DNA of 64,000 nucleotides, from the NCBI GenBank assembly GCA_030680575.1, contig JAUXVI010000047.1, forward strand, positions 42,891-106,890, in the 5' to 3' direction. Source of the stretch: Hylemonella sp. GTDB lineage: Bacteria; Pseudomonadota; Gammaproteobacteria; Burkholderiales; Burkholderiaceae_C. Below, in pieces: positions 1-8,903 of this stretch. The position numbers and the translations under genes were made by a program. Under the pieces are notes generated by a model. The model saw only the letters and a list, made by a program, of their open reading frames with translations, had not been told where the DNA came from and did not search any database. Every line of letters begins with the position of its first letter. Within the stretch, counting starts at the first letter, position 1.

Positions 1-401
1 ACGGGCTTGCCGCTGAGATGGCCTTCCAATTGCAGACGGAACTGCTCATGGACCCGGATGGCCTGCAAGTTCTGGCCCAGCGTGAAACACCAGCTGGCCA
101 GCCGGCCGGAAGGGTCCACCAGGTCCAGATGCCCCACGCCCGCATGGTCATGGTGATGCAAGGCCAAACCGGACCGATAATCCCATGTCTGCCAGCCGGC
201 GTCCCCGTGGGAGCGACTGAGCAGGCGACGGTCGGTCACGGCCAGCAGCCCGCGGACAAAACGAAGTTGGGTGTCGAGGTCAACCTCCAGCACGGCCAGA
301 ACGTTTTCTTCAGGCTGAAGCAGTGAACGTGCCTCCTGACGCCAATCAGCCGGGATTTCGTTGATTGATAATTCGCTTGCGGCTGGAGAGTGGTTTGTCA
401 T
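1..401 (-). CDS. Cyanophycin-metabolism-associated ABC transporter, N-terminal part (runs off left edge)
   Basis: An open minus-strand frame starts at an ATG whose complement lies at 399-401 and stays open for 133 codons to the window edge. The product begins MTNHSPAASELSINEIPADW and contains a hydrophilic stretch with LLQPEENVLAVLEVDLD, a domain I associate with the N-terminus of the fused permease/ATPase found beside cyanophycin synthetases in Burkholderiales. No membrane segment or ATP-binding motif is inside the window, so the transporter assignment rests on similarity I recall and on the divergent cphA genes. It could export or import peptides or amino acids linked to cyanophycin; the substrate is unknown. 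Confidence 0.6.
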   Translation of the reverse strand, partial: MTNHSPAASELSINEIPADWRQEARSLLQPEENVLAVLEVDLDTQLRFVRGLLAVTDRRLLSRSHGDAGWQTWDYRSGLALHHHDHAGVGHLDLVDPSGRLASWCFTLGQNLQAIRVHEQFRLQLEGHLSGKP

Positions 402-601
402 GGGGTCCAGAGTGGGTTGTACAGGTGCTGGCTTGCCGCCTGACCTGTGTCTCTTGCGTTAGGCAAAGACTTGACGATATACGATGGGCACCGTTTTTTG
501 AAGTGATAGTGTGTTGGGATACGACTGTGCCAGTACCAAGGTCAGTTCACGCAAACCAGAAAACCGCGCGTGGTACTTGATTGCCAGACCTGCTTAGATT
601 C
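402..601. promoter_or_regulatory. Divergent intergenic region between the ABC transporter and cphA'
   Basis: These 200 bases separate two divergently read genes and must hold promoters for both. A TTGACG hexamer at 471-476 could be a -35 box for the cphA' direction, but the spacing to any good -10 is unconvincing. No clear Shine-Dalgarno precedes the cphA' ATG at 602. I see no hairpin or riboswitch. Confidence 0.35.
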
Positions 602-2767
602 ATGACAACGAAAAATATTCAATTCCTGCGGGTCACCCATCTGCGTGGCCCCAACATCTGGACCTACCGTCCGGTGATCGAAGCCTGGGTCGATATCGGC
701 GAACTGGAACACCACCCTTCCAACACCATCCCCGGATTCTACGAGCGTTTGACCGCCATGCTGCCCTCTTTGGCAGAACACCGCTGTGGCGTCGGGGAGC
801 CAGGCGGCTTCCTGCTGCGCCTGCGCGAAGGCACCTGGGCCGCACACATTCTTGAGCACGTGGTGTTGGAGTTGCAGAACCTGGCCGGCATGCAGACTGG
901 TTTTGGCAAGGCGCGCATGACCTCGGCCCACGGCATCTACAAGCTGGCTTTCCGCACCCGCCATGAAGACGTGGGGCGCGCTGCCCTGGAAGCCGGCCGC
1001 GATCTGGTCATGGCCGCCATCGAGGACCGGCCTTATGACGTAGCGAGCGCCGTGGCCCAATTGCGCGAACTGGTTGACAGGGTCTGCCTGGGTCCGAGCA
1101 CGGCCAACATCGTCGATGCCGCCAGCGAACGTCGTATTCCGCACATCCGGCTGACCAACGGCAATCTGGTCCAACTGGGCTACGGTGCACGCCAGCACCG
1201 CATCTGGACCGCCGAAACCGACCAGACCAGCGCCATTGCCGAGAGCATTGCCAGCGACAAGCACATGACCAAGGGCCTGCTGCAGTCCTGTGGCGTGCCG
1301 GTGCCTGAAGGCCAGGAAGTCGACAGTGCCGAGGCCGCCTGGGAAGCCGCGCAGGACATCGGCTTGCCCGTGGTGGTCAAACCGACCGATGCCAACCATG
1401 GCCGCGGCGTCTTCACCGACCTCAACACCCGTGCGGAAATTGAAAAAGCCTACGTGGCCGCCGATGCCGAAGGCAGCGGCGTGCTGGTGGAAAAATTCAT
1501 CCGTGGCGATGCCCATCGCCTGCTGGTGGTCGGCAAACGCGTGGTCGCCGCCACCCGCGGCAAGATGCAGACCGTCACCGGCGATGGCCGCGCCACGGTG
1601 CGCCAGCTGATCGAGAGCCAGATCAACAGCGACCCGCGCTGCGGCGTCGAGGAAGAGTTCCCGCTCGAACCGCTGATTCTGGACAAGGAGCCGATTGCCC
1701 AACTCGAGCTGGAGCGCCAGGGCCTGACCGGCGAATCGGTTCCCGAAGCCGGCCGAACCATTCTGGTCAAGCGCCAGGGCGATCTGGCCTACGACGTCAC
1801 CGATCAGGTACACCCCCAGGTGGCCTCGGCTGCCGCACTGGCCGCTCGCGTGATTGGACTGGACATCGCCGGCATTGACTTGGTGGCCGAAGACATCGGC
1901 CGCCCACTCCATGAACAGGGCGGTGCCATCATCGAAGTCAATGCCGGCCCGGGTCTGCTCATGCACATCAAACCGGCCGAAGGCCAGCCACGCCCGGTGG
2001 GCCAGGCCATCGTCGATCACCTGTTCCCGGGTGACGCACAGGGCCGCATCCCGATCGTCGGCATCACCGGTACCCAGCACACCACGCGCATTGCGCGGCT
2101 GGTGGCCTGGCTGCTGCACATCAATGGCACACAAGTCGGCCTGGCCTGCCAGGACGGTTTTTTCCTCGGCGCACGTCAGGTCGATGGCGTCAACAGCGTC
2201 AACTGGGAAGCCGGTCAGCGCCTGCTGATCAACCGCTCGATCGAAGCCGCCGTGCTGGAACACAGCACCCGAGCCATCCTCTCCGAAGGTCTGGCCTATG
2301 ACCGCTGTACCGTGGGCGTGATCACCGACATCGGCAACCTGGAAGAGCTGGCCGACTTCTACATCGACGATGCTGACCGTCTTTACAACGTCGTGCGCAC
2401 ACAGGTCGACGTCGTGTTGCCGCATGGCACTGCCGTGCTCAATGCCGCCAATCCGCAGGTGGTGGAAATGGCCTCGCTGTGCGATGGCAAGGTCATCTTC
2501 TATGGCCTCGATCCGGAACTCGAAGCGATTGCTTCGCACCGCGCCAGCGGTGAACGCGCCGTCTTCCTGCGCGAACGACAGATCATCCTGGCCCAGGGCA
2601 TGGACGAAGTGAGCCAGATCCCGCTGGCGTCGCTGAACCCGACCAAAGCTGAAAAGCCCGAAATGGTCATGGCCGCTGTGGCGGCCGCCTGGGCCCTGGG
2701 CATCACGCCTGAGCTGATTGGCGCTGGCCTGCGTACCTTCAACCCGACTCCCAAGAAAAACTTCTGA
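602..2767 (+). CDS. cphA': CphA' - cyanophycin synthetase-like paralogue with defective Mur-ligase half
   Basis: A 721-residue paralogue of the following CphA. It has the N-terminal cyanophycin synthetase domain (RVTHLRGPNIWTYRPVIEAW near the start), then an ATP-grasp domain with a KPTDANHGRG glycine-rich loop near residue 260, then a Mur-ligase-like region. The Mur P-loop is replaced by GTQHTTR around residue 488, so the nucleotide-binding lysine and threonine are gone. The protein stops right after FNPTPKKNF and lacks the Mur C-terminal domain found in its neighbour. This resembles the truncated CphA2/CphA' class, in which one active site is lost. The ATG at 602 is preferred to an upstream TTG at 581 because homology begins there. 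It lies 4 bases before cphA, so the two are probably co-transcribed. Confidence 0.9.
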   Translation: MTTKNIQFLRVTHLRGPNIWTYRPVIEAWVDIGELEHHPSNTIPGFYERLTAMLPSLAEHRCGVGEPGGFLLRLREGTWAAHILEHVVLELQNLAGMQTGFGKARMTSAHGIYKLAFRTRHEDVGRAALEAGRDLVMAAIEDRPYDVASAVAQLRELVDRVCLGPSTANIVDAASERRIPHIRLTNGNLVQLGYGARQHRIWTAETDQTSAIAESIASDKHMTKGLLQSCGVPVPEGQEVDSAEAAWEAAQDIGLPVVVKPTDANHGRGVFTDLNTRAEIEKAYVAADAEGSGVLVEKFIRGDAHRLLVVGKRVVAATRGKMQTVTGDGRATVRQLIESQINSDPRCGVEEEFPLEPLILDKEPIAQLELERQGLTGESVPEAGRTILVKRQGDLAYDVTDQVHPQVASAAALAARVIGLDIAGIDLVAEDIGRPLHEQGGAIIEVNAGPGLLMHIKPAEGQPRPVGQAIVDHLFPGDAQGRIPIVGITGTQHTTRIARLVAWLLHINGTQVGLACQDGFFLGARQVDGVNSVNWEAGQRLLINRSIEAAVLEHSTRAILSEGLAYDRCTVGVITDIGNLEELADFYIDDADRLYNVVRTQVDVVLPHGTAVLNAANPQVVEMASLCDGKVIFYGLDPELEAIASHRASGERAVFLRERQIILAQGMDEVSQIPLASLNPTKAEKPEMVMAAVAAAWALGITPELIGAGLRTFNPTPKKNF

Positions 2768-2771
2768 ACCT

Positions 2772-5354
2772 ATGGACGTTTCCCGCATCCGCGCCCTGCG
2801 CGGGCCCAATCTGTGGAGTCATCACACAGCCATCGAAGCGGTTGTGACCTGCACCACGGCTGAATGCGCCATCAGCACACGCAACGGTTTCGAAGCCCGG
2901 CTGCGCGCCCGCTTCCCCCAGATCCGTGCGCTGCGCCCCAGCGGTCACGACGACACCGTGCCCATGGCCCATGTGCTGGAACTGGTGGCACTCGACCTGC
3001 AGGCCCAGGCGGGCTGTCCAGTCACCTTCAGCCGCACCACTGCAACCCCCGAGGCCGGCGTCTATCAGGTGGTGGTCGAGTACTCCGAGGAAGAAGTCGG
3101 CCGCCTCGCCTTGACGCTGGCCGAAGCCCTGTGTTTTTCAGCCCAGAACGACACACCGTTCGACCTGGAGCAGGCACTCGACCAGTTGCGGGAACTCGAT
3201 GAGGACGTACGGCTGGGGCCGAGTACCGGTTCGATTGCCACCGCCGCTGCCGCACGCCAGATCCCCTACCGCCGCATGACGCAAGGCAGCATGATCCAGT
3301 TCGGCTGGGGAGCTAAGCAGCGCCGCATCCAGGCCGCAGAGATGGACGTCACCAGCGCGATTGCCGAATCCATCGCGCAGGACAAGCAGTTGACCAAAAA
3401 ACTACTGGCCGCTGCCGGCGTGCCGGTGCCGCTCGGTTTCGAGGTCGCCTCGCCCGAAGAAGCCTGGAAAGCCGCGCTTGAGATCGGCCTGCCGGTCGTG
3501 ATCAAGCCCAAAAACGGCAACCAGGGCAAGGGCGTGACGGTCAACATCACTTCGCGTGAGCAGCTCATGGCGGCCTATGCCGCAGCCGCCGAATTTGACG
3601 ACGAGATCCTGGTCGAACGCTTCATGCCCGGTAACGACTTCCGCCTGTTGGTGGTGGGTGACAAGCTGGTGGCCGCGGCACGCCGCGACCCGCCCAGCGT
3701 GGTGGGTGACGGCCTGCACAGCGTGCGCGAGCTGGTGGACGAGGTCAACAAGGACCCGCGCCGCGGCTCCGGCCACGCCACTTCGTTGACCAAGATCCGC
3801 TTTGACGATATCGCCCTGTCCTGCCTGACCGCTCAGGGCCTGAACGCCGACTCGGTTCCCCCCAAGGGCAAGCGCGTCTCGCTGCGCCACAACGCCAACC
3901 TTTCCACCGGCGGCTCCGCCACCGACGTCACCGACGATGTGCATCCCGAGGTGGCGCAACGCGCCGTCGCGGCCGCCCAGATGGTGGGGCTGGAGATCTG
4001 TGGCGTGGACGTGGTGTGCGACAGCGTCCATCACCCGCTTGAAGACCAGGGGGGTGGCGTGGTCGAGGTCAATGCCGCACCGGGCCTGCGCATGCATATC
4101 TCGCCGTCCTACGGCAAAGGCCGTCCGGTGGGTGAGGCCATCATCTCGGCCATGTTCCCCGAAGGTGAGAACGGTCGCATCCCCTTGGTGGCGGTGACCG
4201 GCACCAACGGCAAGACCACCACCGTACGCCTGATCGCCCATCTGCTGGCCCAGAAAGGCCTGTGTGTGGGCATGACCAGCACCGACGGCGTCTATGTGGG
4301 TGGCGAGCGGATTGATACCGGCGATTGCAGCGGCCCCAAGAGCGCACGCAATGTGCTGCAGCACCCCGACGTCGATGCCGCGGTGCTGGAGACGGCGCGC
4401 GGCGGCATGCTGCGCGAAGGTCTGGCTTTCGATCGCTGCGATGTGGCCGTCGTCACCAATGTCGGCAGCGGCGACCACCTGGGACTGAACTACATCACCA
4501 CGGTCGAGGACCTGGCGGTGCTCAAGCGCGTGATCGTGCAGAACATCGCCGACAAGGGCATGGCTGTGCTCAACGCCACCGACCCGATTGTGGCTGGCAT
4601 GGCGGCCCATTGCCGCGGTGCCGTCACCTTCTTCGCCATGGACCGCAACCATGCCGTGATGGCCACGCATCTGGCCCAGGGGCGCCGGGCAATCTATGTC
4701 GAAGACGGCCAGTTGGTCGCCGCCGAAGGCACGGTGCAGCACAAGATCGCGCTGGCCGATGTGCCGCTCACTCTGCAGGGCACCATTGGCTTCCAGGTTG
4801 AAAACGTGATGGCCGCCGTCGGCGCCGCCTGGGGTCTGGGACTGGACTGGGCTCTGGTGCGCCAGGGGCTGGCCAGCTTCGTCAACGACAGTGACAACGC
4901 ACAAGGCCGCTTCAACCTGTTCCACTACCGCGGCGCCACGGTGATTGCCGATTACGGCCACAACCCGGATGCCATGCTGGCCTTGGTGCGCGCGGTGGAA
5001 GCGATGCCGGCCAAGCGCCGCTCGGTCGTCATCAGCGGCGCCGGCGACCGGCGCGATGAGGACATCCGCGAGCAGACCCGCATCCTAGGCAACGCTTTCG
5101 ATGAGGTGGTGCTGTACCAGGATGCCTGCCAGCGTGGCCGCGCCGATGGCGAGGTGCTGGCCCTGCTGCGCGAGGGCCTGCAAGGTGCCCAACGCACACG
5201 CGACATGCACGAAGTCCACGGCGAGTTCCTCGCGATTGATCTGGCCATGGACAAGCTGTGCGAGGGTGACCTGTGCCTGATCCTGGTCGATCAGGTGGAA
5301 GAGGCCCTGGCCCACATCACCGCACGCATTGAGCAAGAAAAGACCTCGAACTAG
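2772..5354 (+). CDS. cphA: Cyanophycin synthetase
   Basis: An 860-residue full-length CphA, which polymerises aspartate and arginine into the storage polymer cyanophycin. Order: N-terminal domain (RGPNLWSHHTAIEA), ATP-grasp domain with KPKNGNQGKG near residue 245 (adds aspartate to the backbone), then a Mur-ligase module with an intact GTNGKTTT P-loop at residues 477-484 (adds arginine), and a complete C-terminal domain with DYGHNPDAM and SGAGDRRDEDI. The start at 2772 is the first ATG after the cphA' stop and fits the family start MDVSRIRALRGPN. The gene follows cphA' with a 4-base gap. No cyanophycinase or isoaspartyl dipeptidase gene is in the window. Confidence 0.96.
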   Translation: MDVSRIRALRGPNLWSHHTAIEAVVTCTTAECAISTRNGFEARLRARFPQIRALRPSGHDDTVPMAHVLELVALDLQAQAGCPVTFSRTTATPEAGVYQVVVEYSEEEVGRLALTLAEALCFSAQNDTPFDLEQALDQLRELDEDVRLGPSTGSIATAAAARQIPYRRMTQGSMIQFGWGAKQRRIQAAEMDVTSAIAESIAQDKQLTKKLLAAAGVPVPLGFEVASPEEAWKAALEIGLPVVIKPKNGNQGKGVTVNITSREQLMAAYAAAAEFDDEILVERFMPGNDFRLLVVGDKLVAAARRDPPSVVGDGLHSVRELVDEVNKDPRRGSGHATSLTKIRFDDIALSCLTAQGLNADSVPPKGKRVSLRHNANLSTGGSATDVTDDVHPEVAQRAVAAAQMVGLEICGVDVVCDSVHHPLEDQGGGVVEVNAAPGLRMHISPSYGKGRPVGEAIISAMFPEGENGRIPLVAVTGTNGKTTTVRLIAHLLAQKGLCVGMTSTDGVYVGGERIDTGDCSGPKSARNVLQHPDVDAAVLETARGGMLREGLAFDRCDVAVVTNVGSGDHLGLNYITTVEDLAVLKRVIVQNIADKGMAVLNATDPIVAGMAAHCRGAVTFFAMDRNHAVMATHLAQGRRAIYVEDGQLVAAEGTVQHKIALADVPLTLQGTIGFQVENVMAAVGAAWGLGLDWALVRQGLASFVNDSDNAQGRFNLFHYRGATVIADYGHNPDAMLALVRAVEAMPAKRRSVVISGAGDRRDEDIREQTRILGNAFDEVVLYQDACQRGRADGEVLALLREGLQGAQRTRDMHEVHGEFLAIDLAMDKLCEGDLCLILVDQVEEALAHITARIEQEKTSN

Positions 5355-5411
5355 AACACGTTGCGATGCACCGCTGCCTGCAGCGAGTGTCTAGGGGTTA
5401 GCGGGAAACGC

Positions 5412-5498
5412 CGTGGAACCGGCTCCGCCGGGCCACTGGCGTTGTCCCCCTCAGGGGGAGAGGGCAGCTACACGCAGTGAGCTGCCAACAGGGGGAGT
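5412..5498. repeat. Comamonadaceae-type GC-rich intergenic repeat, copy 1
   Basis: The interval between the convergent cphA and gpsA genes contains GTGGAACCGGCTCCGCCGGG, a CCCCCTCAGGGGG palindrome, and AGCTACACGCAGTGAGC followed by another G-run. The last 17-mer occurs in reverse complement in the hemA-prfA repeats. The first block recurs at 10391. It can fold into GC-rich hairpins and may act as a bidirectional terminator or mRNA stabiliser; function is inferred only. Confidence 0.75.
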
Positions 5499-6511
5499 CA
5501 AACCTCTTGCGCGGGGTCGCGCCCCATCAAGGCGGCCACAGCCTGCGCCGGTTGCATCTGGCCGTCCAGCAGGGCCACCACGGCTTGCGCAATCGGCATG
5601 TCCACGCCCAGGCTCTGCGCCCGCTGCACCACGGTACGGGCGCAATAGACACCTTCGGCCACATGACCGAGCGAGGCCACGGCCTGCTGCAGGGTCTGGC
5701 CCTGTGCCAGCAGCAAGCCGACCTTGCGGTTGCGGCTGAGGTCACCAGTGGCCGTGAGCACCAGATCACCCAGGCCGGACAGGCCCATGAAGGTTTCGGC
5801 ACGCGCCCCCAGCGCCAGCCCCAAGCGCGTCATTTCAGCCAGCCCGCGCGTGATGAGCGCGGCACGGGCATTGAGCCCCAGGTTCAGGCCATCGCACAGA
5901 CCGGTGGCAATCGCCAGCACGTTCTTGACTGCACCGCCGACCTCGACGCCAACGATGTCCTCATTGGCATAGACCCGCAGCGTCGGACTGTGAAAGGCCT
6001 GCACCAGCAGCTCACGCACGCCGGCATGGCGGCTGGCCGCCACCAGCGCGGTCGGCTGGCCGCGTGCCACCTCCTGCGCAAAACTCGGGCCACTGAGCAC
6101 CCCGGCCATCAAATCGGGCGCCACCTGCGCTTGAATTTCATGCGCCAGCAACCCCGAGGGGCCTGCAGCGACGGACTCGAAACCCTTGCACAGCCAGGCC
6201 ACCGGCTGCCGGCAAGCCTGAATTTGCTGCAGCACACCGCGCAGGCCGGCCATGGGCGTCGCCACGATGACGAGGTCTTGTCCGGCCACCACCGCAGCCA
6301 GATCATGGGCCGGACCGTTGATCACACGCAAGGGCTCGGGCAAAGGCAGCCCCGGCAGGTAACGCGCGTTGACCCGCTCGGCCTGCATGGCGGCCGCCTG
6401 CACCGGATCGCGCGCCCACAGCGTCACCGCATGTTGCGCCAACGGGTTCTGGCTGGCGCTCATGGCCAGCGCGGAGCCCCAGGCACCAGCACCGATAACT
6501 ATGATTTTCAT
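5498..6511 (-). CDS. gpsA: NAD(P)H-dependent glycerol-3-phosphate dehydrogenase
   Basis: Reduces dihydroxyacetone phosphate to sn-glycerol-3-phosphate for phospholipid synthesis in the cytoplasm. The 337-residue product has the N-terminal Rossmann loop [10 protein letters not shown] at residues 7-16, the conserved LCKGFE segment, and the catalytic-domain motif [21 protein letters not shown]. The usual length for the family is 330-340 residues. It lies 37 bases downstream of secB on the same strand, the secB-gpsA order common in proteobacteria. Confidence 0.97.
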   Translation of the reverse strand: MKIIVIGAGAWGSALAMSASQNPLAQHAVTLWARDPVQAAAMQAERVNARYLPGLPLPEPLRVINGPAHDLAAVVAGQDLVIVATPMAGLRGVLQQIQACRQPVAWLCKGFESVAAGPSGLLAHEIQAQVAPDLMAGVLSGPSFAQEVARGQPTALVAASRHAGVRELLVQAFHSPTLRVYANEDIVGVEVGGAVKNVLAIATGLCDGLNLGLNARAALITRGLAEMTRLGLALGARAETFMGLSGLGDLVLTATGDLSRNRKVGLLLAQGQTLQQAVASLGHVAEGVYCARTVVQRAQSLGVDMPIAQAVVALLDGQMQPAQAVAALMGRDPAQEV

Positions 6512-6552
6512 AGCACCTCGCGCTTACTCAACAAGGGCAGAAGGCCAATTTC

Positions 6553-7002
6553 TTATTGAACCTGGATTTCGCTGGCTTGCGCCTGCTGTTGCTGCTCGTA
6601 CATCGACTGGAAGTTGATTTCCGCCAGGTGCACCGGCGGAAAGCCGGCGCGCTGCACGAGGTCGGCCACATTGCCGCGCAGGTAGGGGTAGACGATCTGC
6701 GGGCAGGCGATGCCCATGATCGGGCCCATCTGGTCGTCCGGCAGGTTGCGGATCTCGAAAATGCCGGCCTGCTTGGCTTCGACCAGGAATACCGTCTTGT
6801 CCAGCACCTTGGTGTGCACGGTCGCCGTCACCACCACCTCGTACACGCCGTCGGCCACGAGGGCCGTTTCAACGCCGAGCTGAATGTCGACAGCCGGCTG
6901 TTCCTGCTGCAACAGGATGGCGGGGGAATTGGGCTGCTCCAGCGAAGCTTCCTTGAGGTAAACGCGCTGGATCTGGAAAACGGGTTCTTGCATGTCAGCC
7001 AT
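6553..7002 (-). CDS. secB: Protein-export chaperone SecB
   Basis: A 149-residue cytosolic chaperone that binds unfolded preproteins and hands them to SecA. It shows the family pattern [19 protein letters not shown] near the start, [14 protein letters not shown] and [17 protein letters not shown] at the end, and a Gln-rich acidic C-terminal tail. It lies in a leftward run with grxC and the rhodanese upstream and gpsA downstream. Confidence 0.97.
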   Translation of the reverse strand: MADMQEPVFQIQRVYLKEASLEQPNSPAILLQQEQPAVDIQLGVETALVADGVYEVVVTATVHTKVLDKTVFLVEAKQAGIFEIRNLPDDQMGPIMGIACPQIVYPYLRGNVADLVQRAGFPPVHLAEINFQSMYEQQQQAQASEIQVQ

Positions 7003-7043
7003 GGCTTGCTTTCAGAGGTCAAAAATTCGGATCAAAACAACAA

Positions 7044-7073
7044 AGCCCGCCCAGAATCACACCGGAGCGGGCT
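7044..7073 (-). terminator. Possible weak terminator between grxC and secB
   Basis: A 7-base stem (AGCCCGC at 7044-7050 with GCGGGCT at 7067-7073) with a 16-base loop. On the minus strand it is followed by a T-rich stretch complementary to the run before 7044. It would end part of the grxC transcript before secB. The long loop makes it uncertain. Confidence 0.35.
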
Positions 7074-7167
7074 CACGATCGGGATGGCAGGATTATGTCA
7101 GGCGCCGCGCATGAAACCGCCGGCCCCAGTCGCCTTGGGACGGGGCCCGGCGGCAACTCCCCCGGCA

Positions 7168-7428
7168 TCAACCGGCGTTGAGCAACGGCATCAAGCCGCC
7201 CTGCGCATCAAGCGCCACCAAGTCGTCGCACCCACCGACATGCGTGCTGCCGATGAAGATCTGCGGCACGGTGCGGCGCCCGGTGATTTCCATCATGGTG
7301 TTGCGGGCATCCGGATCGGTGTCGATGCGGACTTCCTCGATCTGCTCGACGCCCTTGGACTTGAGGATCTGCTTGGCACGGACGCAATAGGGGCAGACCG
7401 CGGTGGTGTACATCTTCACTGCTTGCAT
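7168..7428 (-). CDS. grxC: Glutaredoxin 3
   Basis: An 86-residue dithiol glutaredoxin, a glutathione-dependent disulfide reductase. The active site CPYC is at residues 12-15, the cis-proline motif TVPQIFI follows, and GGCDDL forms the glutathione-binding GG site. Length and layout match GrxC. The gene sits between the rhodanese gene and secB, an arrangement frequent in Proteobacteria (rhodanese-grxC-secB-gpsA). Confidence 0.95.
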   Translation of the reverse strand: MQAVKMYTTAVCPYCVRAKQILKSKGVEQIEEVRIDTDPDARNTMMEITGRRTVPQIFIGSTHVGGCDDLVALDAQGGLMPLLNAG

Positions 7429-7477
7429 GACTTGTTCCCATCAAATTTGAATAACCTGGGGGCAGAACCGCCCCACA

Positions 7478-7885
7478 TCAAGCTTTTTCCACCGGCAGGT
7501 TGGCGGCGCGCCAGCTGGACAGACCGCCGCCCAACGACTGCGCCTTCTGGTAGCCCAGGCCCTTGGCAATGCGCGCAGCGCTGTTGGAACGCATGCCGCT
7601 CTGGCAAACGAAAATCACCGGCAGCTCCTTGTTCTTCACCACACCGGGCAGCTGGTTCGCCAACTGGCCTAGCGGAATGTGCTTGGCACCGGTGACGTGG
7701 CCGGCGGCGAACTCAGCCGCCTCGCAGACATCGATCACCACCGCCTTTTCCTGGTTGATGAGTTGCACAGCGCCAGTGGCCGTCAGAGAACCGCCCGCCG
7801 CACCGCGCACGGCCGGCCACAGCAGCAGGGCACCCGAGCTCAGCGCCACGGTGATCAGCATCCAGTTGTCGAGAATGAATTTCAC
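7478..7885 (-). CDS. Membrane-anchored rhodanese-like sulfurtransferase
   Basis: A 135-residue protein with one N-terminal transmembrane segment (about residues 9-25) followed by a single rhodanese domain. The active-site loop is FVCQSGMRS with catalytic Cys94. The upstream IDVCEAAEFAAGHVTGAKHIP matches the rhodanese CH2A motif. It probably moves sulfane sulfur or handles thiols at the membrane. It is the first gene of the leftward run into grxC, secB and gpsA, and is divergent from gpmA. Confidence 0.9.
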   Translation of the reverse strand: MKFILDNWMLITVALSSGALLLWPAVRGAAGGSLTATGAVQLINQEKAVVIDVCEAAEFAAGHVTGAKHIPLGQLANQLPGVVKNKELPVIFVCQSGMRSNSAARIAKGLGYQKAQSLGGGLSSWRAANLPVEKA

Positions 7886-8009
7886 TTTGTTCCTTGTTTT
7901 GGCATCGTCTAAAGCAGTGATTTTAGAATGGAGGGTTATTTGCTGCAGGGCAGGGAAATTTTGACCCCGGCCTGCACCCCGTCAACCGCCCCTGGAATCT
8001 GCCCACACC

Positions 8010-8753
8010 ATGTACAAACTCGTGCTCATCCGCCACGGCGAATCGACCTGGAACCTGGAAAACCGCTTTACCGGCTGGACCGATGTCGACCTCACGCCCA
8101 CCGGCGTCTCCCAGGCCATGTCGGCCGGCAAGCTGCTCAAGGCCGAAGGCTATGACTTCGACCTGGCCTACACCAGTGTGCTCAAGCGTGCCATCCACAC
8201 CCTGTGGTACTGCCTGGACGAGATGGACCGCACCTGGCTGCCGGTGGTGAAAAGCTGGCGCCTCAACGAACGCCACTACGGCGCGCTGCAGGGTCTGAAC
8301 AAGGCCGACATGGCCAAGCAGTACGGTGACGATCAGGTGCTGGTCTGGCGTCGCAGCTACGACACCCCGCCGCCGGCGCTGGAGCCGACCGACCCGCGCA
8401 GTGAGCGCAGCGATCCGCGCTACGCCGGCCTGCCGCCGTCGAACGTGCCGCTGACCGAGTGCCTGAAGGACACGGTGGCGCGTGTGCTGCCATTCTGGAA
8501 CGAGACCATGGCACCGGCCATCAAATCGGGCAAGCGCATCGTGGTGGCGGCGCATGGCAACTCGATCCGTGCCCTGGTCAAGTACCTGGACGGCATCTCC
8601 GACCAGGACATCGTCGGCCTGAACATCCCCAACGGCATTCCGCTGGTCTACGAACTCGACGCCAACCTCAAGCCGATTCGCCACTACTACCTGGGTGACG
8701 CCGAGGCTGCCGCCCGGGCCGCAGCCGCCGTGGCGTCCCAGGGCAAGGCCTGA
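8010..8753 (+). CDS. gpmA: 2,3-bisphosphoglycerate-dependent phosphoglycerate mutase
   Basis: Interconverts 2- and 3-phosphoglycerate in glycolysis and gluconeogenesis. The 247-residue product has the phosphohistidine motif LIRHGES (His9), the dPGM signature [13 protein letters not shown], and the second catalytic histidine in [14 protein letters not shown]. The C-terminus carries a short Ala-rich extension. It is followed by a ctpA-type protease on the same strand, an order common in Burkholderiales. Confidence 0.97.
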   Translation: MYKLVLIRHGESTWNLENRFTGWTDVDLTPTGVSQAMSAGKLLKAEGYDFDLAYTSVLKRAIHTLWYCLDEMDRTWLPVVKSWRLNERHYGALQGLNKADMAKQYGDDQVLVWRRSYDTPPPALEPTDPRSERSDPRYAGLPPSNVPLTECLKDTVARVLPFWNETMAPAIKSGKRIVVAAHGNSIRALVKYLDGISDQDIVGLNIPNGIPLVYELDANLKPIRHYYLGDAEAAARAAAAVASQGKA

Positions 8754-8903
8754 CCCGCCTCGCCCTTTTCTCTGCGCTTGATCCGGGGCACAGCGATCCC
8801 AGGTAAAGCGCCGGTAAAAGCCAGGTTTTTGCGCTCTGGCTGCCGGGAACCCCGGCGGCCAAGTCGCGTCCAACCGTGTATATTGACCAGTGAAGGAATA
8901 TTT

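Noticed and set aside
18..326. A plus-strand 102-codon frame at the left edge
   Set aside because: It is opposite the better-supported transporter N-terminus and has no homology I recognise.
471..500. A sigma-70 promoter for cphA' built on TTGACG
   Set aside because: No acceptable -10 lies 16-18 bases downstream, so I list only the intergenic region.
542..2809. A 755-codon minus-strand frame opposite cphA'
   Set aside because: Antisense shadow of a conserved gene with low-complexity, Gly/Asp/His-rich translation and no recognisable domain.
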